Shown piece after piece: positions 6,168 to 12,875 of a DNA stretch of 12,875 bases (its first letter is position 1; every line of letters begins with the position of its first letter). The notes under the pieces are model-generated. The model searched no databases, was not told the DNA's origin, and saw only the letters and a program-made list of their open reading frames with translations. Both the position numbers and the translations under genes were made by a program. The stretch covers positions 1-12,875 of the forward strand of contig CAKUYF010000015.1 of NCBI GenBank assembly GCA_934702115.1, given 5' to 3'. The stretch is from an uncultured Eubacteriales bacterium. Its GTDB lineage: Bacteria > Bacillota > Clostridia > Oscillospirales > Acutalibacteraceae.

Positions 6168-6695
6168 ATTAAAAATTTAAGAAATACTACAGAGGGAATA
6201 TGCTCAGTAGTTTTAAGCTTGCTTCTTAGGAATATCATTTTATTTAAAATGCCTTTTGGCGGTTCTGTAACATTAGGTCATACACTTCCCTTAGTAATTT
6301 TAGCATACCGTCGAGGATTTAAAACAAGTTTTTTTGCAAATGTATCTTATTCTTTAATTCATTTAATTACTCACTTTGGAATACCTCCTGCTAAGAGCTT
6401 AGGATCTTTTTTTTCGATTATTTTAATTGATTACATTTTACCCTACTGTTTAATGAGCGTATTATTTTGCATACAGTTTTCTTATAAGTATAGAATTTTA
6501 TTTTGGATAATTCTTGTATTTATTTTAAAGATAATTATGTCAACTATTTCAGGGGTATTACTTTGGAAGGATTATATTCCATTTACGTTTAATATATGGA
6601 TTTATTCTTTTATTTATAATTGTATGTATTTAGTTCCTGAATGCATTATTACTTTTTTTATGGGAAAAAAGCTATTTAAATTTCTGAATTTATAA
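6168..6695 (+). CDS. thiT: ThiT-like thiamine transporter S-component (ECF family), probable ATT start
   Basis: ThiT proteins bind thiamine in the membrane and work with the shared ECF ATPase/EcfT module. Family blocks are clear: KMPFGGSVTLG (27-37), LPLVILAYRRG (40-50), then ILIDYILPY (85-93), SGVLLWKDY (128-136), NIWIYSFIYN (142-151) and YLVPE (154-158), with about six hydrophobic helices. From TTG 6219 the protein would have 158 residues and begin in the middle of helix 1. Reading from ATT 6168 restores the helix (EGICSVVLSLLLRNIILF) and gives 175 residues, close to the usual 180-200. The RBS spacing also fits ATT. The alternative is a lost start codon in a decaying gene, or a truncated protein from TTG. 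No TPP riboswitch is visible in the 51-nt gap to the divergent peptidase. Confidence 0.8.
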   Translation: MKNLRNTTEGICSVVLSLLLRNIILFKMPFGGSVTLGHTLPLVILAYRRGFKTSFFANVSYSLIHLITHFGIPPAKSLGSFFSIILIDYILPYCLMSVLFCIQFSYKYRILFWIILVFILKIIMSTISGVLLWKDYIPFTFNIWIYSFIYNCMYLVPECIITFFMGKKLFKFLNL

Positions 6696-6750
6696 AAAAA
6701 CATTAGTTATTCTCACAGCCTTTCGATAAAAAACATATATTAAAATGGAG

Positions 6751-6757
6751 AGAGGAG
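6751..6757 (+). promoter_or_regulatory. Ribosome binding site that decides the amidase start
   Basis: AGAGGAG lies 8 nt before TTG 6766. The in-frame ATG (6745) precedes it and the GTG (6757) overlaps it, so TTG 6766, giving MAIKIFIDQGHN, is the best start. Confidence 0.75.
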
Positions 6758-6765
6758 TGAGACTT

Positions 6766-7329
6766 TTGGCAATAAAAATATTTATAGATCAAGGTCATAA
6801 TCCTAAAAATGTAAATGCCGGGGCAGAAGGGTTTGGACTTAGAGAACAAGATATAACTTACAATGTGGGGATGTATTTAGCTGATTTGTTAAGAGAAGAT
6901 CCAAGATTTGAGGTTATGACTTCCAGAACTACACCGGAAGAGATACTCGGTACCTCTAATTCGACAAGTTTAGCGGAAAGAGTAAAAAAAGCTAATGACT
7001 GGCGTGCAAATTACTTTTTAAGTATTCATACAAATGCTAACGTAAGTCCCGCAGTAAATGGGACTGAAGTTTACGTTTATCAAGAATACACTCAGTCCTA
7101 TTATTTAGGAGAACATATTTTAACGAGTATAGTCAATCAATTAGGGACTAAAAACAATGGAGTTCGCATAAGACCTTCGCTTTACGTTTTAAAAAATACT
7201 AATATGCCTGCTGTGTTAATAGAGTTAGCTTATATAACCAATGAGCAAGATGCGGAGAAATTACGTAACGATCAGTTTCAGTTTTCACAAGCTATATATG
7301 AAGGGTTACTAAGTTACTTTGGATTTTAA
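6766..7329 (+). CDS. N-acetylmuramoyl-L-alanine amidase (Amidase_3)
   Basis: This zinc amidase cuts the bond between N-acetylmuramic acid and L-alanine in peptidoglycan. The 187 residues are one Amidase_3 domain. The zinc ligands are H11 (DQGHNP), E27 (LREQD) and H88 (LSIHTNAN); the catalytic Glu is E154 (LIELAY). Other family blocks are NAGAEGFGLRE (17-27), SRTTPEEILGTSNS (53-66) and NGVRIRPSLYVLKNTNMPAV (131-150). No signal peptide and no wall-binding repeat are seen, so export would need a non-classical route, phage-like lysis or cell death; stand-alone forms like this are frequent in clostridia. It follows the thiT-like gene by 70 nt of featureless sequence. No terminator is seen before the tRNA promoter. 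Confidence 0.93.
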   Translation: MAIKIFIDQGHNPKNVNAGAEGFGLREQDITYNVGMYLADLLREDPRFEVMTSRTTPEEILGTSNSTSLAERVKKANDWRANYFLSIHTNANVSPAVNGTEVYVYQEYTQSYYLGEHILTSIVNQLGTKNNGVRIRPSLYVLKNTNMPAVLIELAYITNEQDAEKLRNDQFQFSQAIYEGLLSYFGF

Positions 7330-7352
7330 AAAGCTTAAATGATTTTAAATAA

Positions 7353-7433
7353 GGACAAATAAAATCAAACTTTATAAATTTCTTGACAATCTTACATTTA
7401 ATTTGATAGAATAAGTTTAGGTTTTATTTGTTC
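7353..7433. repeat. Inverted repeat flanking the tRNA promoter
   Basis: GGACAAATAAAA (7353-7364) and TTTTATTTGTTC (7422-7433) can pair over 12 positions with one G-T wobble. They lie on each side of the -35/-10 elements. This could be chance in AT-rich DNA, an operator pair, or the end structure of the amidase transcript. Confidence 0.35.
7383..7412 (+). promoter_or_regulatory. Sigma-A type promoter for tRNA-Arg
   Basis: A perfect -35 TTGACA (7383-7388), an 18-nt spacer, and TAGAAT as -10 (7407-7412). Transcription would start near 7419, about 60 nt before the mature tRNA 5' end. Confidence 0.75.
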
Positions 7434-7477
7434 TCTTATTTTTTGAGATTTAAATAGTAAATTAAGAAATTGAATAT

Positions 7478-7554
7478 GCGTTTGTAGCTCAGCTGGATAG
7501 AGCGCGTCCCTCCTAAGGACGAAGTCGGGGGTTCGAATCCCTTCAAGCGCACCA
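7478..7554 (+). tRNA. tRNA-Arg, anticodon CCT
   Basis: Full cloverleaf with an encoded CCA end. The acceptor stem GCGTTTG pairs with CAAGCGC (7478-7484 with 7544-7550, one G-T). The D arm is GCTC/GAGC. The anticodon stem CGTCC/GGACG (7505-7509, 7517-7521) encloses loop CTCCTAA with anticodon CCT at 7512-7514, which reads AGG (arginine). The T arm has loop TTCGAAT and a stem with two G-T pairs at its base. It is a single tRNA gene with its own promoter and terminator. Confidence 0.97.
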
Positions 7555-7558
7555 ACAT

Positions 7559-7591
7559 GTCTAAAACTTGAGTTTTAGGCTTTTTTATTTT
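7559..7591 (+). terminator. Intrinsic terminator of tRNA-Arg
   Basis: GTCTAAAAC (7559-7567) pairs with GTTTTAGGC (7572-7580) over 9 bp, one T-G, with loop TTGA. TTTTTTATTTT follows (7581-7591). The T-run overlaps the stop codon of the convergent DUF308 gene. Confidence 0.85.
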
Positions 7592-8088
7592 CTCACAAAT
7601 ATTGAAGACAACCCTGTTACTATAAATCCCATACCAATGTAAAACGCAAGAGTAAAAGCAGGTATCAAAGGATTTACAAGCATTAAAATTCCAAGTAGAA
7701 AGTTTAGTATTCCGAATGTTAATACGTAACCCCAAATTTCGCTTCCGATTTTATTAAGATGAATTGATTCAATACATTGGATTAGACCTTTAATCATTAC
7801 CCATATTCCAAACATTATGGGAAGCATGGCAGTTAAAACCATATTCAGAGGAGAAAATAAAATAAGTATTCCAAATATAGTATTTAGAATAGCAGAAAAT
7901 AAATCCCATCCTTTTCCTGAGGTATCTTTAAAGTTTGAATAATCAATAATTCCTGCTATGCCTTGAATTAAAATTATTATTGCTAATGATATTGCTATAT
8001 AATTTAGTGCAACTAATGGATTAAATATTAAATACATTCCTAGAATCATTAAACATATGCCTGAAAACACCCACATAAACTTTTTCAT
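7585..8088 (-). CDS. DUF308/HdeD-like six-helix membrane protein
   Basis: This is a 167-residue, highly hydrophobic integral membrane protein. Six helices can be drawn at about 4-22, 27-48, 64-80, 84-104, 118-137 and 142-162. Three internal repeats each carry the family signature of a Gly and an Asn/Ser-Pro-Leu: LGMYLIFNPL (16-25), FGILILFSPL (72-81) and LGILMLVNPL (132-141), so the fold is a triplicated helix pair. E. coli HdeD of this family is linked to acid resistance, but for most members the molecular role is unknown. The start is firm: AAGGAGG (8096-8102, complement) 7 nt before ATG. A near-consensus promoter lies upstream on the same strand. It is convergent with tRNA-Arg and divergent from the giant surface protein. 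Confidence 0.85.
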   Translation of the reverse strand: MKKFMWVFSGICLMILGMYLIFNPLVALNYIAISLAIIILIQGIAGIIDYSNFKDTSGKGWDLFSAILNTIFGILILFSPLNMVLTAMLPIMFGIWVMIKGLIQCIESIHLNKIGSEIWGYVLTFGILNFLLGILMLVNPLIPAFTLAFYIGMGFIVTGLSSIFVRK

Positions 8089-8122
8089 TTTTATTCCTCC
8101 TTAAGATTTATTTTATAGTTTA

Positions 8123-8151
8123 ATTATAATAAATTTAATATAATAAGTCAA
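8123..8151 (-). promoter_or_regulatory. Sigma-A type promoter for the DUF308 gene
   Basis: On the - strand, TTGACT (8151-8146), a 17-nt spacer, and a perfect TATAAT (8128-8123). Transcription should start close to 8116, about 28 nt before the start codon. Confidence 0.8.
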
Positions 8152-8309
8152 ATTATATGTATAATTTATAAATAAAGGTCATAGTATAACTAATAATTTT
8201 CGTAAACAAGCAATCTTAACTATTGATAGTTTTTGATAGCAAATATAACTAATATTCATATGTTAAAAAAATTTAACTAAAATATTCTTATTTTTATTTC
8301 ATAATTATA
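8152..8309. other. AT-rich divergent intergenic region without a gene
   Basis: The gene-free stretch is 8089-8427; this is its middle part, between the two promoters. It holds an 11-nt direct repeat TATAACTAATA (8185-8195 and 8244-8254) and, between the copies, a 14-nt inverted repeat AACTAT-TG-ATAGTT (8218-8231). These might be regulator sites shared by the divergent genes. In such AT-rich DNA chance is a real alternative. No small ORF with a ribosome binding site or structured RNA is seen. Confidence 0.4.
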
Positions 8310-8338
8310 TTGAATTGCATCTGATTAAATGATATAAT
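8310..8338 (+). promoter_or_regulatory. Sigma-A type promoter for the giant surface protein gene
   Basis: TTGAAT (8310-8315), a 17-nt spacer, and a perfect TATAAT (8333-8338). The start of transcription near 8345 gives a leader of about 80 nt. Confidence 0.7.
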
Positions 8339-8427
8339 TTCCACAAAATAAATCTTATTGTTAGATTTTAATGTTTTATAAAGTTTTTATTTTTGAATTT
8401 GGGATATCTAAAGGAGTGGTGAAAATT

Positions 8428-11400
8428 ATGGAAAAGCTATTGCAGGAGGGGCAAAATCAAAAGAGAAACGGGAGTTTTTTTATCAATTATAAATTCCCAT
8501 TATTAATTATTTTTCTAAGCTTTATATTGTTATGTGCACTATTTGCATTTAAAAGCTTCGGTAAGACTACTCAGAACGTAAATTTTGAGTTAGTTTGTGA
8601 AGAATTAAGTAATGACATAAAACCGAATGAAATTGCTGAGATTGAAGTTATGAAATCAAACAATGAGTTTGAACCGATAGTAAATAATAAATTGACTGTA
8701 AATAAAGGTGAAAGCGTTAGATTTAGGGTAGGATTGAAGGACGGGTACGAGTCTATAACCAAAAATGAAGGTTTAAATTATTTAGTGGCTACGAATATTA
8801 GTAAATCTTTTAATTATGAGGAAGAAAAGAGCGAAGATTGTGTATCTTACTTTAATGACGGCTACTTCGAGTGGACAACTGACCCGATAACAGAGGATAG
8901 AAATATAGAAATTAAAGGTATGAAAATTATAGATTTAAATGTTGCTGAGCCCAACTTTGTTACTTCAGAAGGAAAAATTTTAGATAAGTCAAAATTTATA
9001 GGTAATTGGCAAAACACTTTTAAGTATGACAACAAGTATAGATTTAATATTGACTTAAACGAAGAGACGGAACCTTATGAATTGAAAAGCGTCATAGCGG
9101 AAACTGTTTCTGAAGGAGTTACTAAACAGCTTTCTTGTGAAATTTCAGAAGAAGATGCAGGAAAGCATGAAATCACATTATATGATCATTCTAATAGATT
9201 TGGAGGAATAAGGAGTTCCGTCAGCAAAATAGAGGTAACATTAGAAAAAAAGTATGAGGAAGAAAAGCTTTTTTCAGCCCTAGCCGAAGAGCGAGAACTA
9301 GGCGATACTAATAAAATTATTAATTTTAAAGCTAAAAACAATGAAGGAAATATTATAGACTTAACGGTTGACCAAGTTGAACTTTATATTTATATAGGAA
9401 CAGAAACGGATTTGACAAAGTTGCCTGATACAATTACGCTCAGTGATCCTCAATTTAAAAAAGTTACCGATATCGCTTTTTCAGATGTCAATAAATATTT
9501 ACATTATAATACTAAGTCCGGTTCGCTTATTTTCTATTTAAAACCTACCGGAAATTACAGTAATTCTAATTTAGAGGTTTTTAAAGGCACTGACCCATTT
9601 TTGCCGGCATTATCTAATGTTGGCGAAGACCATTATACAGTATATCAAATAAGTTCTCTAAACAACGCAAATACAGATATATACATTAAAGGCTTTACAT
9701 TAGACTGTGATGTTAATGTTTATAAATGGGTTAATGATTCAGAAGCAAACTTTGATACTAATAATGTTGAACTTTATGCGTACGAAGGAACTGATTCAGA
9801 AATGGTGAACCCTTTAGAAGATGATGGAAACCCAAAAGAAGGAGTTGAAAAATTTACTAAAGATAATGGTAAACCATATTTAAATTATACAGGTAGCCAA
9901 GGAAAGAGTTTTACATTTTTTGTAAAATACACTGTAGGTAGTTATGATGATATAACATTAAAGTGCAATGAAAAAATTATTGAGCCTTTAAGTCCATCGG
10001 AAGCTGAAGGAACGGGAGGAATTTTTAAAAAGTATAAAATAGATTCATTAGACGGAGGAGCAGACGGAATAGTTCGACTTGATATCAAAATAGTAGAACG
10101 ACGTAAAATTACATTTAAGGGAAGAGATTCTGATGAAAACCCTATTTCTTTAGACTCTGGTCAAGTTAATATTTATATCTACACCGGAGAAAATCCCCCG
10201 GAGGAAGCGTCTGCGAATTTTAGCGATCCTAACTTTAGTAAGATTGAAAATTTTGAATATTTTGCCAAAAAACTTGATACTTGCACTTTTTATGTGAAGC
10301 TTGAAGAGGGTTATACTAATTCTACTATCACGGTATTAGGCAAAAATAATAATATTATTGGTACTGGTAAAAAATTTTCAATTGATGTTAAAAATTTGGA
10401 GGACAATGATACTAATATTTATTATATTAAAGGAATTGAATTAAACAAATATAAAGTTACATTTAATATTACTGATTTAGAAGGAGTAAACAATATAACA
10501 CGTGGCGATGATGAAATACCTCTTGAAGAAAATATTTTTGTTGATACAGTAGAGCACGGAAAAAACTATACGTATACTTTAAATCTAAACGAAGGATATA
10601 ATAAAAATAATCTTTCTGCCACTTTAGCTGGAGATGATAAGCCACTTTTAAATGAAAACAATGAAATAGGGATAAGTGAAGTTAAAAGTGACTTGACAAT
10701 TACTGTAACCGGAATTGAATTAAACAAATATAAAGTTACATTTAATATTACTGGTTTTGAAAAAATAAAAAATATAACACGTGGCAACGATGAAATACCT
10801 CTTGAAGGAAATTTTTTCGTTGATAACAAAGCGGAACATGGTAAATCTTACGAGTATACAGTAGTTCCCGCTGATGGTTATAGACTAGATGAATGTAACG
10901 TCGATGGAGACGGTGAAAAAGATCTTCAATCAACTGAAGATAAATTAATTATTAAGTTGAAAAATGTTACCAGAGATAGTGAAATTAATATATCTGGTAT
11001 CCTGAATAAACAGTGCAACATAAAATTTTTATTGGATCCAAAAAACCCAGGTACAGATGGAACTGTGAAGATAGAAGATGCTTTGTATATCAAAGAAGCT
11101 GGAACAAAGCGAGATTTATTAGAAGGCAAAACTTCAATTTCGATTGATATTATAAAAGATTTTGAATTTACTATAGAGGTCCGTGAAGGATTTGACGGAA
11201 GGAAAAAGAACGTTAAAGCTAATAGTTATACATTGAGTGAATCAGAGGAAGAAAATTCAGGTAAAAAATTTACAATTACAAAAGAACAATTAAGTGAAAT
11301 ATATAATAACAAGTCCAATGGAAAAGAATGTACTGTAACGATTTCGGAAATATACAAGTTGTACGACGTTGAATTTAAAGTGGATGATGCATACAAAAAT

Positions 11401-12875
11401 AAAGTTAAAATTTCATATTTGGATTATGATGAAAATTATAGTAATTCAAAAAAAGATACTACTTCCGATAAATCTAATGACGCTTCATCTGGTAAGCTCA
11501 TAAGAAATTTAATTCCTTATAAAAAAGATTTTCAGTTTAAAGTAGAAGTAATAGATAATGAATATAGATTAAGTGATAATTTTATTAAAAATAAAAGTAA
11601 TTTTAAAAATATGAGCATCACCATGGAACCTGATTTTAGTAAGGAAAAATTTGTAAAAGAATGTACGGTAACTATTAAGGGAATAAAAGGTGATTTAACT
11701 AAAGACAACGGTTCTTATATAGAAATTGAACCGTCTGAGTACACATACACCTTAAAATTTAATTTGAGTGAAGAAATTAAAGATAAAGTTACTTTGTATG
11801 AGTCTGATGCGAGCGGTAAAGAAATAACTACTATATTCAGTGAAAATGAAAATGGATCTATAAACTATCATAAAGTAGTAATAGGTGAGAGTACACATAT
11901 TCTTGCGAAAGTATCGGAAAATTGCAAAGTTGATTTAAACGAATTAAAATTAACTGTTGCCGACACCAAAGGAGAGTTTAAGGGAAAGAAGTTATCTGAT
12001 TCAAGTTATCTTTTTGAAGTTTCAACTGGTAGATCGAATTCAACAGATAAAAGGATTCTTAACATAAAAGTTGAAGGAATCAGTTTAAAGAAACTTAGTA
12101 TTAATTTTCGACATCTTAATAGGGTACAGATAAAATGGTATAAGGATGGTTTTAATAACGAAAAAAGTGAAGTAGTTGATGATATTGAGACCGGTAACAT
12201 TAAAGCCTTAAATTATGGTGAAAATTTATGTCTGGAAATTATTGGAAAAAATGGGAATAATGTAAATTTGTCAGATGCATTGAGCTTAACGGATGAAAAA
12301 GGAAACCCTTTAAAATATGATTCCTGGACGAGCGATGAAGGACATCAAAGATTAATAGTTTATAAAGTTACATCGAATGTAGAAATTTCCCTGGACTTAG
12401 AGCAAAAATATTCACTTTTAAGATTTAATAAATGTGATGGACTGAGTTTTTACTTAGTAGATGATAATAAAGAATTTGGAAGAAAAATAATAGGTAGTGA
12501 AACAGTGAAAAAAGATAAAAATGCGGAATTTAATTTTGGCGTGAAAGCGGATGCTGGATATGATTTAAATAGCGCAGGAATTACTATTAAAGTTCCTTCT
12601 GGAGCAGAACCCACAGCTGTAAAACTTGATTCTATCAAAGAAAATGATTACCATATATACAAAATTTCCGGAATAGAATCAACTGATTCAATAGAAATTA
12701 ATTCAACAATAAAGGTATTAAGTTTTAATGTAAAGTTCGTTTCAGATTATCAGCTTTCAAATGCAGGAGAAGGGGAAAATAAAGATACTAAAGTTGAATT
12801 TTATAATGTAAGCAAAATAAAAATAGGAAGTGAAGGCTTAACTGCTTCATATGGAGAAACTGCAGAGTTTTCTAT
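8428..12875 (+). CDS. Giant modular surface protein, N-terminal part (3' end outside window)
   Basis: One frame is open from ATG 8428 to the window end: at least 1482 residues, with no stop. AAAGGAG (8410-8416) and GGTGA (8418-8422) precede the start. A short charged N-terminus is followed by a hydrophobic segment (about 24-41, KFPLLIIFLSFILLCALFAF), a signal anchor or signal peptide. The rest is hydrophilic, Lys/Asn/Glu rich and predicted beta-rich. I see about twelve diverged modules of 94-150 residues. Most junctions read like [IV]x[IV]xGIxLxxYxVxF; they start near residues 160, 268, 418, 553, 664, 758, 853, 969, 1080, 1210, 1318 and 1422. The three modules from 268 to 664 carry a second motif, [QN]V[EN][LI]YxYxG (316, 446, 579). 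The pattern resembles Ig-like or InlB B-repeat-like stalks of Gram-positive adhesins. No catalytic motif is visible, and any wall anchor (LPXTG, SLH) would be beyond the edge. Its exact role is unknown. Confidence 0.85.
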   Translation, partial: MEKLLQEGQNQKRNGSFFINYKFPLLIIFLSFILLCALFAFKSFGKTTQNVNFELVCEELSNDIKPNEIAEIEVMKSNNEFEPIVNNKLTVNKGESVRFRVGLKDGYESITKNEGLNYLVATNISKSFNYEEEKSEDCVSYFNDGYFEWTTDPITEDRNIEIKGMKIIDLNVAEPNFVTSEGKILDKSKFIGNWQNTFKYDNKYRFNIDLNEETEPYELKSVIAETVSEGVTKQLSCEISEEDAGKHEITLYDHSNRFGGIRSSVSKIEVTLEKKYEEEKLFSALAEERELGDTNKIINFKAKNNEGNIIDLTVDQVELYIYIGTETDLTKLPDTITLSDPQFKKVTDIAFSDVNKYLHYNTKSGSLIFYLKPTGNYSNSNLEVFKGTDPFLPALSNVGEDHYTVYQISSLNNANTDIYIKGFTLDCDVNVYKWVNDSEANFDTNNVELYAYEGTDSEMVNPLEDDGNPKEGVEKFTKDNGKPYLNYTGSQGKSFTFFVKYTVGSYDDITLKCNEKIIEPLSPSEAEGTGGIFKKYKIDSLDGGADGIVRLDIKIVERRKITFKGRDSDENPISLDSGQVNIYIYTGENPPEEASANFSDPNFSKIENFEYFAKKLDTCTFYVKLEEGYTNSTITVLGKNNNIIGTGKKFSIDVKNLEDNDTNIYYIKGIELNKYKVTFNITDLEGVNNITRGDDEIPLEENIFVDTVEHGKNYTYTLNLNEGYNKNNLSATLAGDDKPLLNENNEIGISEVKSDLTITVTGIELNKYKVTFNITGFEKIKNITRGNDEIPLEGNFFVDNKAEHGKSYEYTVVPADGYRLDECNVDGDGEKDLQSTEDKLIIKLKNVTRDSEINISGILNKQCNIKFLLDPKNPGTDGTVKIEDALYIKEAGTKRDLLEGKTSISIDIIKDFEFTIEVREGFDGRKKNVKANSYTLSESEEENSGKKFTITKEQLSEIYNNKSNGKECTVTISEIYKLYDVEFKVDDAYKNKVKISYLDYDENYSNSKKDTTSDKSNDASSGKLIRNLIPYKKDFQFKVEVIDNEYRLSDNFIKNKSNFKNMSITMEPDFSKEKFVKECTVTIKGIKGDLTKDNGSYIEIEPSEYTYTLKFNLSEEIKDKVTLYESDASGKEITTIFSENENGSINYHKVVIGESTHILAKVSENCKVDLNELKLTVADTKGEFKGKKLSDSSYLFEVSTGRSNSTDKRILNIKVEGISLKKLSINFRHLNRVQIKWYKDGFNNEKSEVVDDIETGNIKALNYGENLCLEIIGKNGNNVNLSDALSLTDEKGNPLKYDSWTSDEGHQRLIVYKVTSNVEISLDLEQKYSLLRFNKCDGLSFYLVDDNKEFGRKIIGSETVKKDKNAEFNFGVKADAGYDLNSAGITIKVPSGAEPTAVKLDSIKENDYHIYKISGIESTDSIEINSTIKVLSFNVKFVSDYQLSNAGEGENKDTKVEFYNVSKIKIGSEGLTASYGETAEFS
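10432..10545 (+). repeat. Intragenic direct repeat, copy 1
   Basis: This 114-nt copy in the giant gene matches copy 2 (279 nt downstream) at about 90%, by my count 11 mismatches. The first 43 nt (10432-10474) are identical. It encodes GIELNKYKVTFNIT and then residues to FVD (669-706). Confidence 0.9.
10711..10824 (+). repeat. Intragenic direct repeat, copy 2
   Basis: Second copy, starting at residue 762, 93 codons after the first. It is identical for 43 nt (10711-10753). After 10824 the protein stays similar (EHGKxYxYT), but a one-codon length change appears and the DNA identity falls sharply. Confidence 0.9.

Noticed and set aside
7478..7600. tRNA-Arg as an integration site for a mobile element
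   Set aside because: No integrase, no repeat of the tRNA 3' end in the window, and the following gene is an ordinary membrane protein.
7436..7735. Minus-strand 99-residue ORF containing KGFEPPTSSLGGTR
   Set aside because: This is the antisense translation of the tRNA-Arg gene, a well-known false ORF, fused by chance to a shadow of the DUF308 gene.
8520..8540. Lipoprotein signal in the giant protein (Cys at residue 36)
   Set aside because: The residues before the Cys are ILL; a lipobox needs a small residue (Gly, Ala or Ser) at -1.
10566..11129. Three minus-strand ORFs of 61-87 residues inside the giant gene
   Set aside because: They are shadows of the open plus-strand frame, with no ribosome binding sites or domains.
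1..12875. CRISPR array, insertion sequence or prophage genes
   Set aside because: No regularly spaced short repeats, transposase motifs or phage structural genes were seen. The only long repeat is the intragenic pair at 10432 and 10711.

Overview
This is an AT-rich window with strong AGGAGG-type ribosome binding sites, many TTG/GTG starts and gene content typical of low-GC Gram-positive anaerobes. A member of the Bacillota (Clostridia/Tissierellia side) is the best fit. That placement is inferred from gene families and composition only; I see no species marker.

Left part (1-2823): a housekeeping block on the + strand. It holds the 3' end of thrS, then the tight run cmk - plsC - ispH. The plsC start lies 2 nt after the cmk stop, and the ispH start overlaps the plsC stop (TTGA). 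These genes serve tRNA charging, CMP phosphorylation, phosphatidic acid synthesis and the last MEP isoprenoid step.

Centre-left (2855-4889): an apparent RiPP (ribosomally made, modified peptide) locus. Three small genes encode peptides of 88, 89 and 56 residues with double-glycine-type leaders. They are followed by a radical SAM/SPASM maturase carrying CxxxCxxC and a full seven-cysteine SPASM pattern. The first two precursors share a YGGP motif written with a different third base in every codon, and all three carry a single Trp in an [ST]W[KR] context. Cysteine is absent from two precursors, which argues against thioether chemistry. A 12-bp hairpin sits between the last precursor and the maturase and probably attenuates transcription. 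No transporter or leader protease is visible. The first precursor starts only 31 nt after ispH, with no terminator between them. This is the most novel-looking part of the window.

Centre (4914-8088): an M24 Xaa-Pro-type peptidase on the - strand; a divergent ThiT-like thiamine ECC S-component whose first helix is encoded upstream of any ATG/GTG/TTG and seems to need an ATT start; an N-acetylmuramoyl-L-alanine amidase; tRNA-Arg(CCT) with a good promoter and terminator; and a convergent DUF308/HdeD-like membrane protein.

Right part (8089-12875): a 339-nt divergent intergenic region with a near-consensus promoter on each strand, then one very long reading frame that runs off the window (at least 1482 residues). 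It starts with a membrane anchor or signal and continues as about a dozen diverged beta-rich modules, so it is probably a giant cell-surface protein. Two adjacent modules share a 114-nt stretch of about 90% DNA identity that ends abruptly, suggesting recent exchange between repeats.
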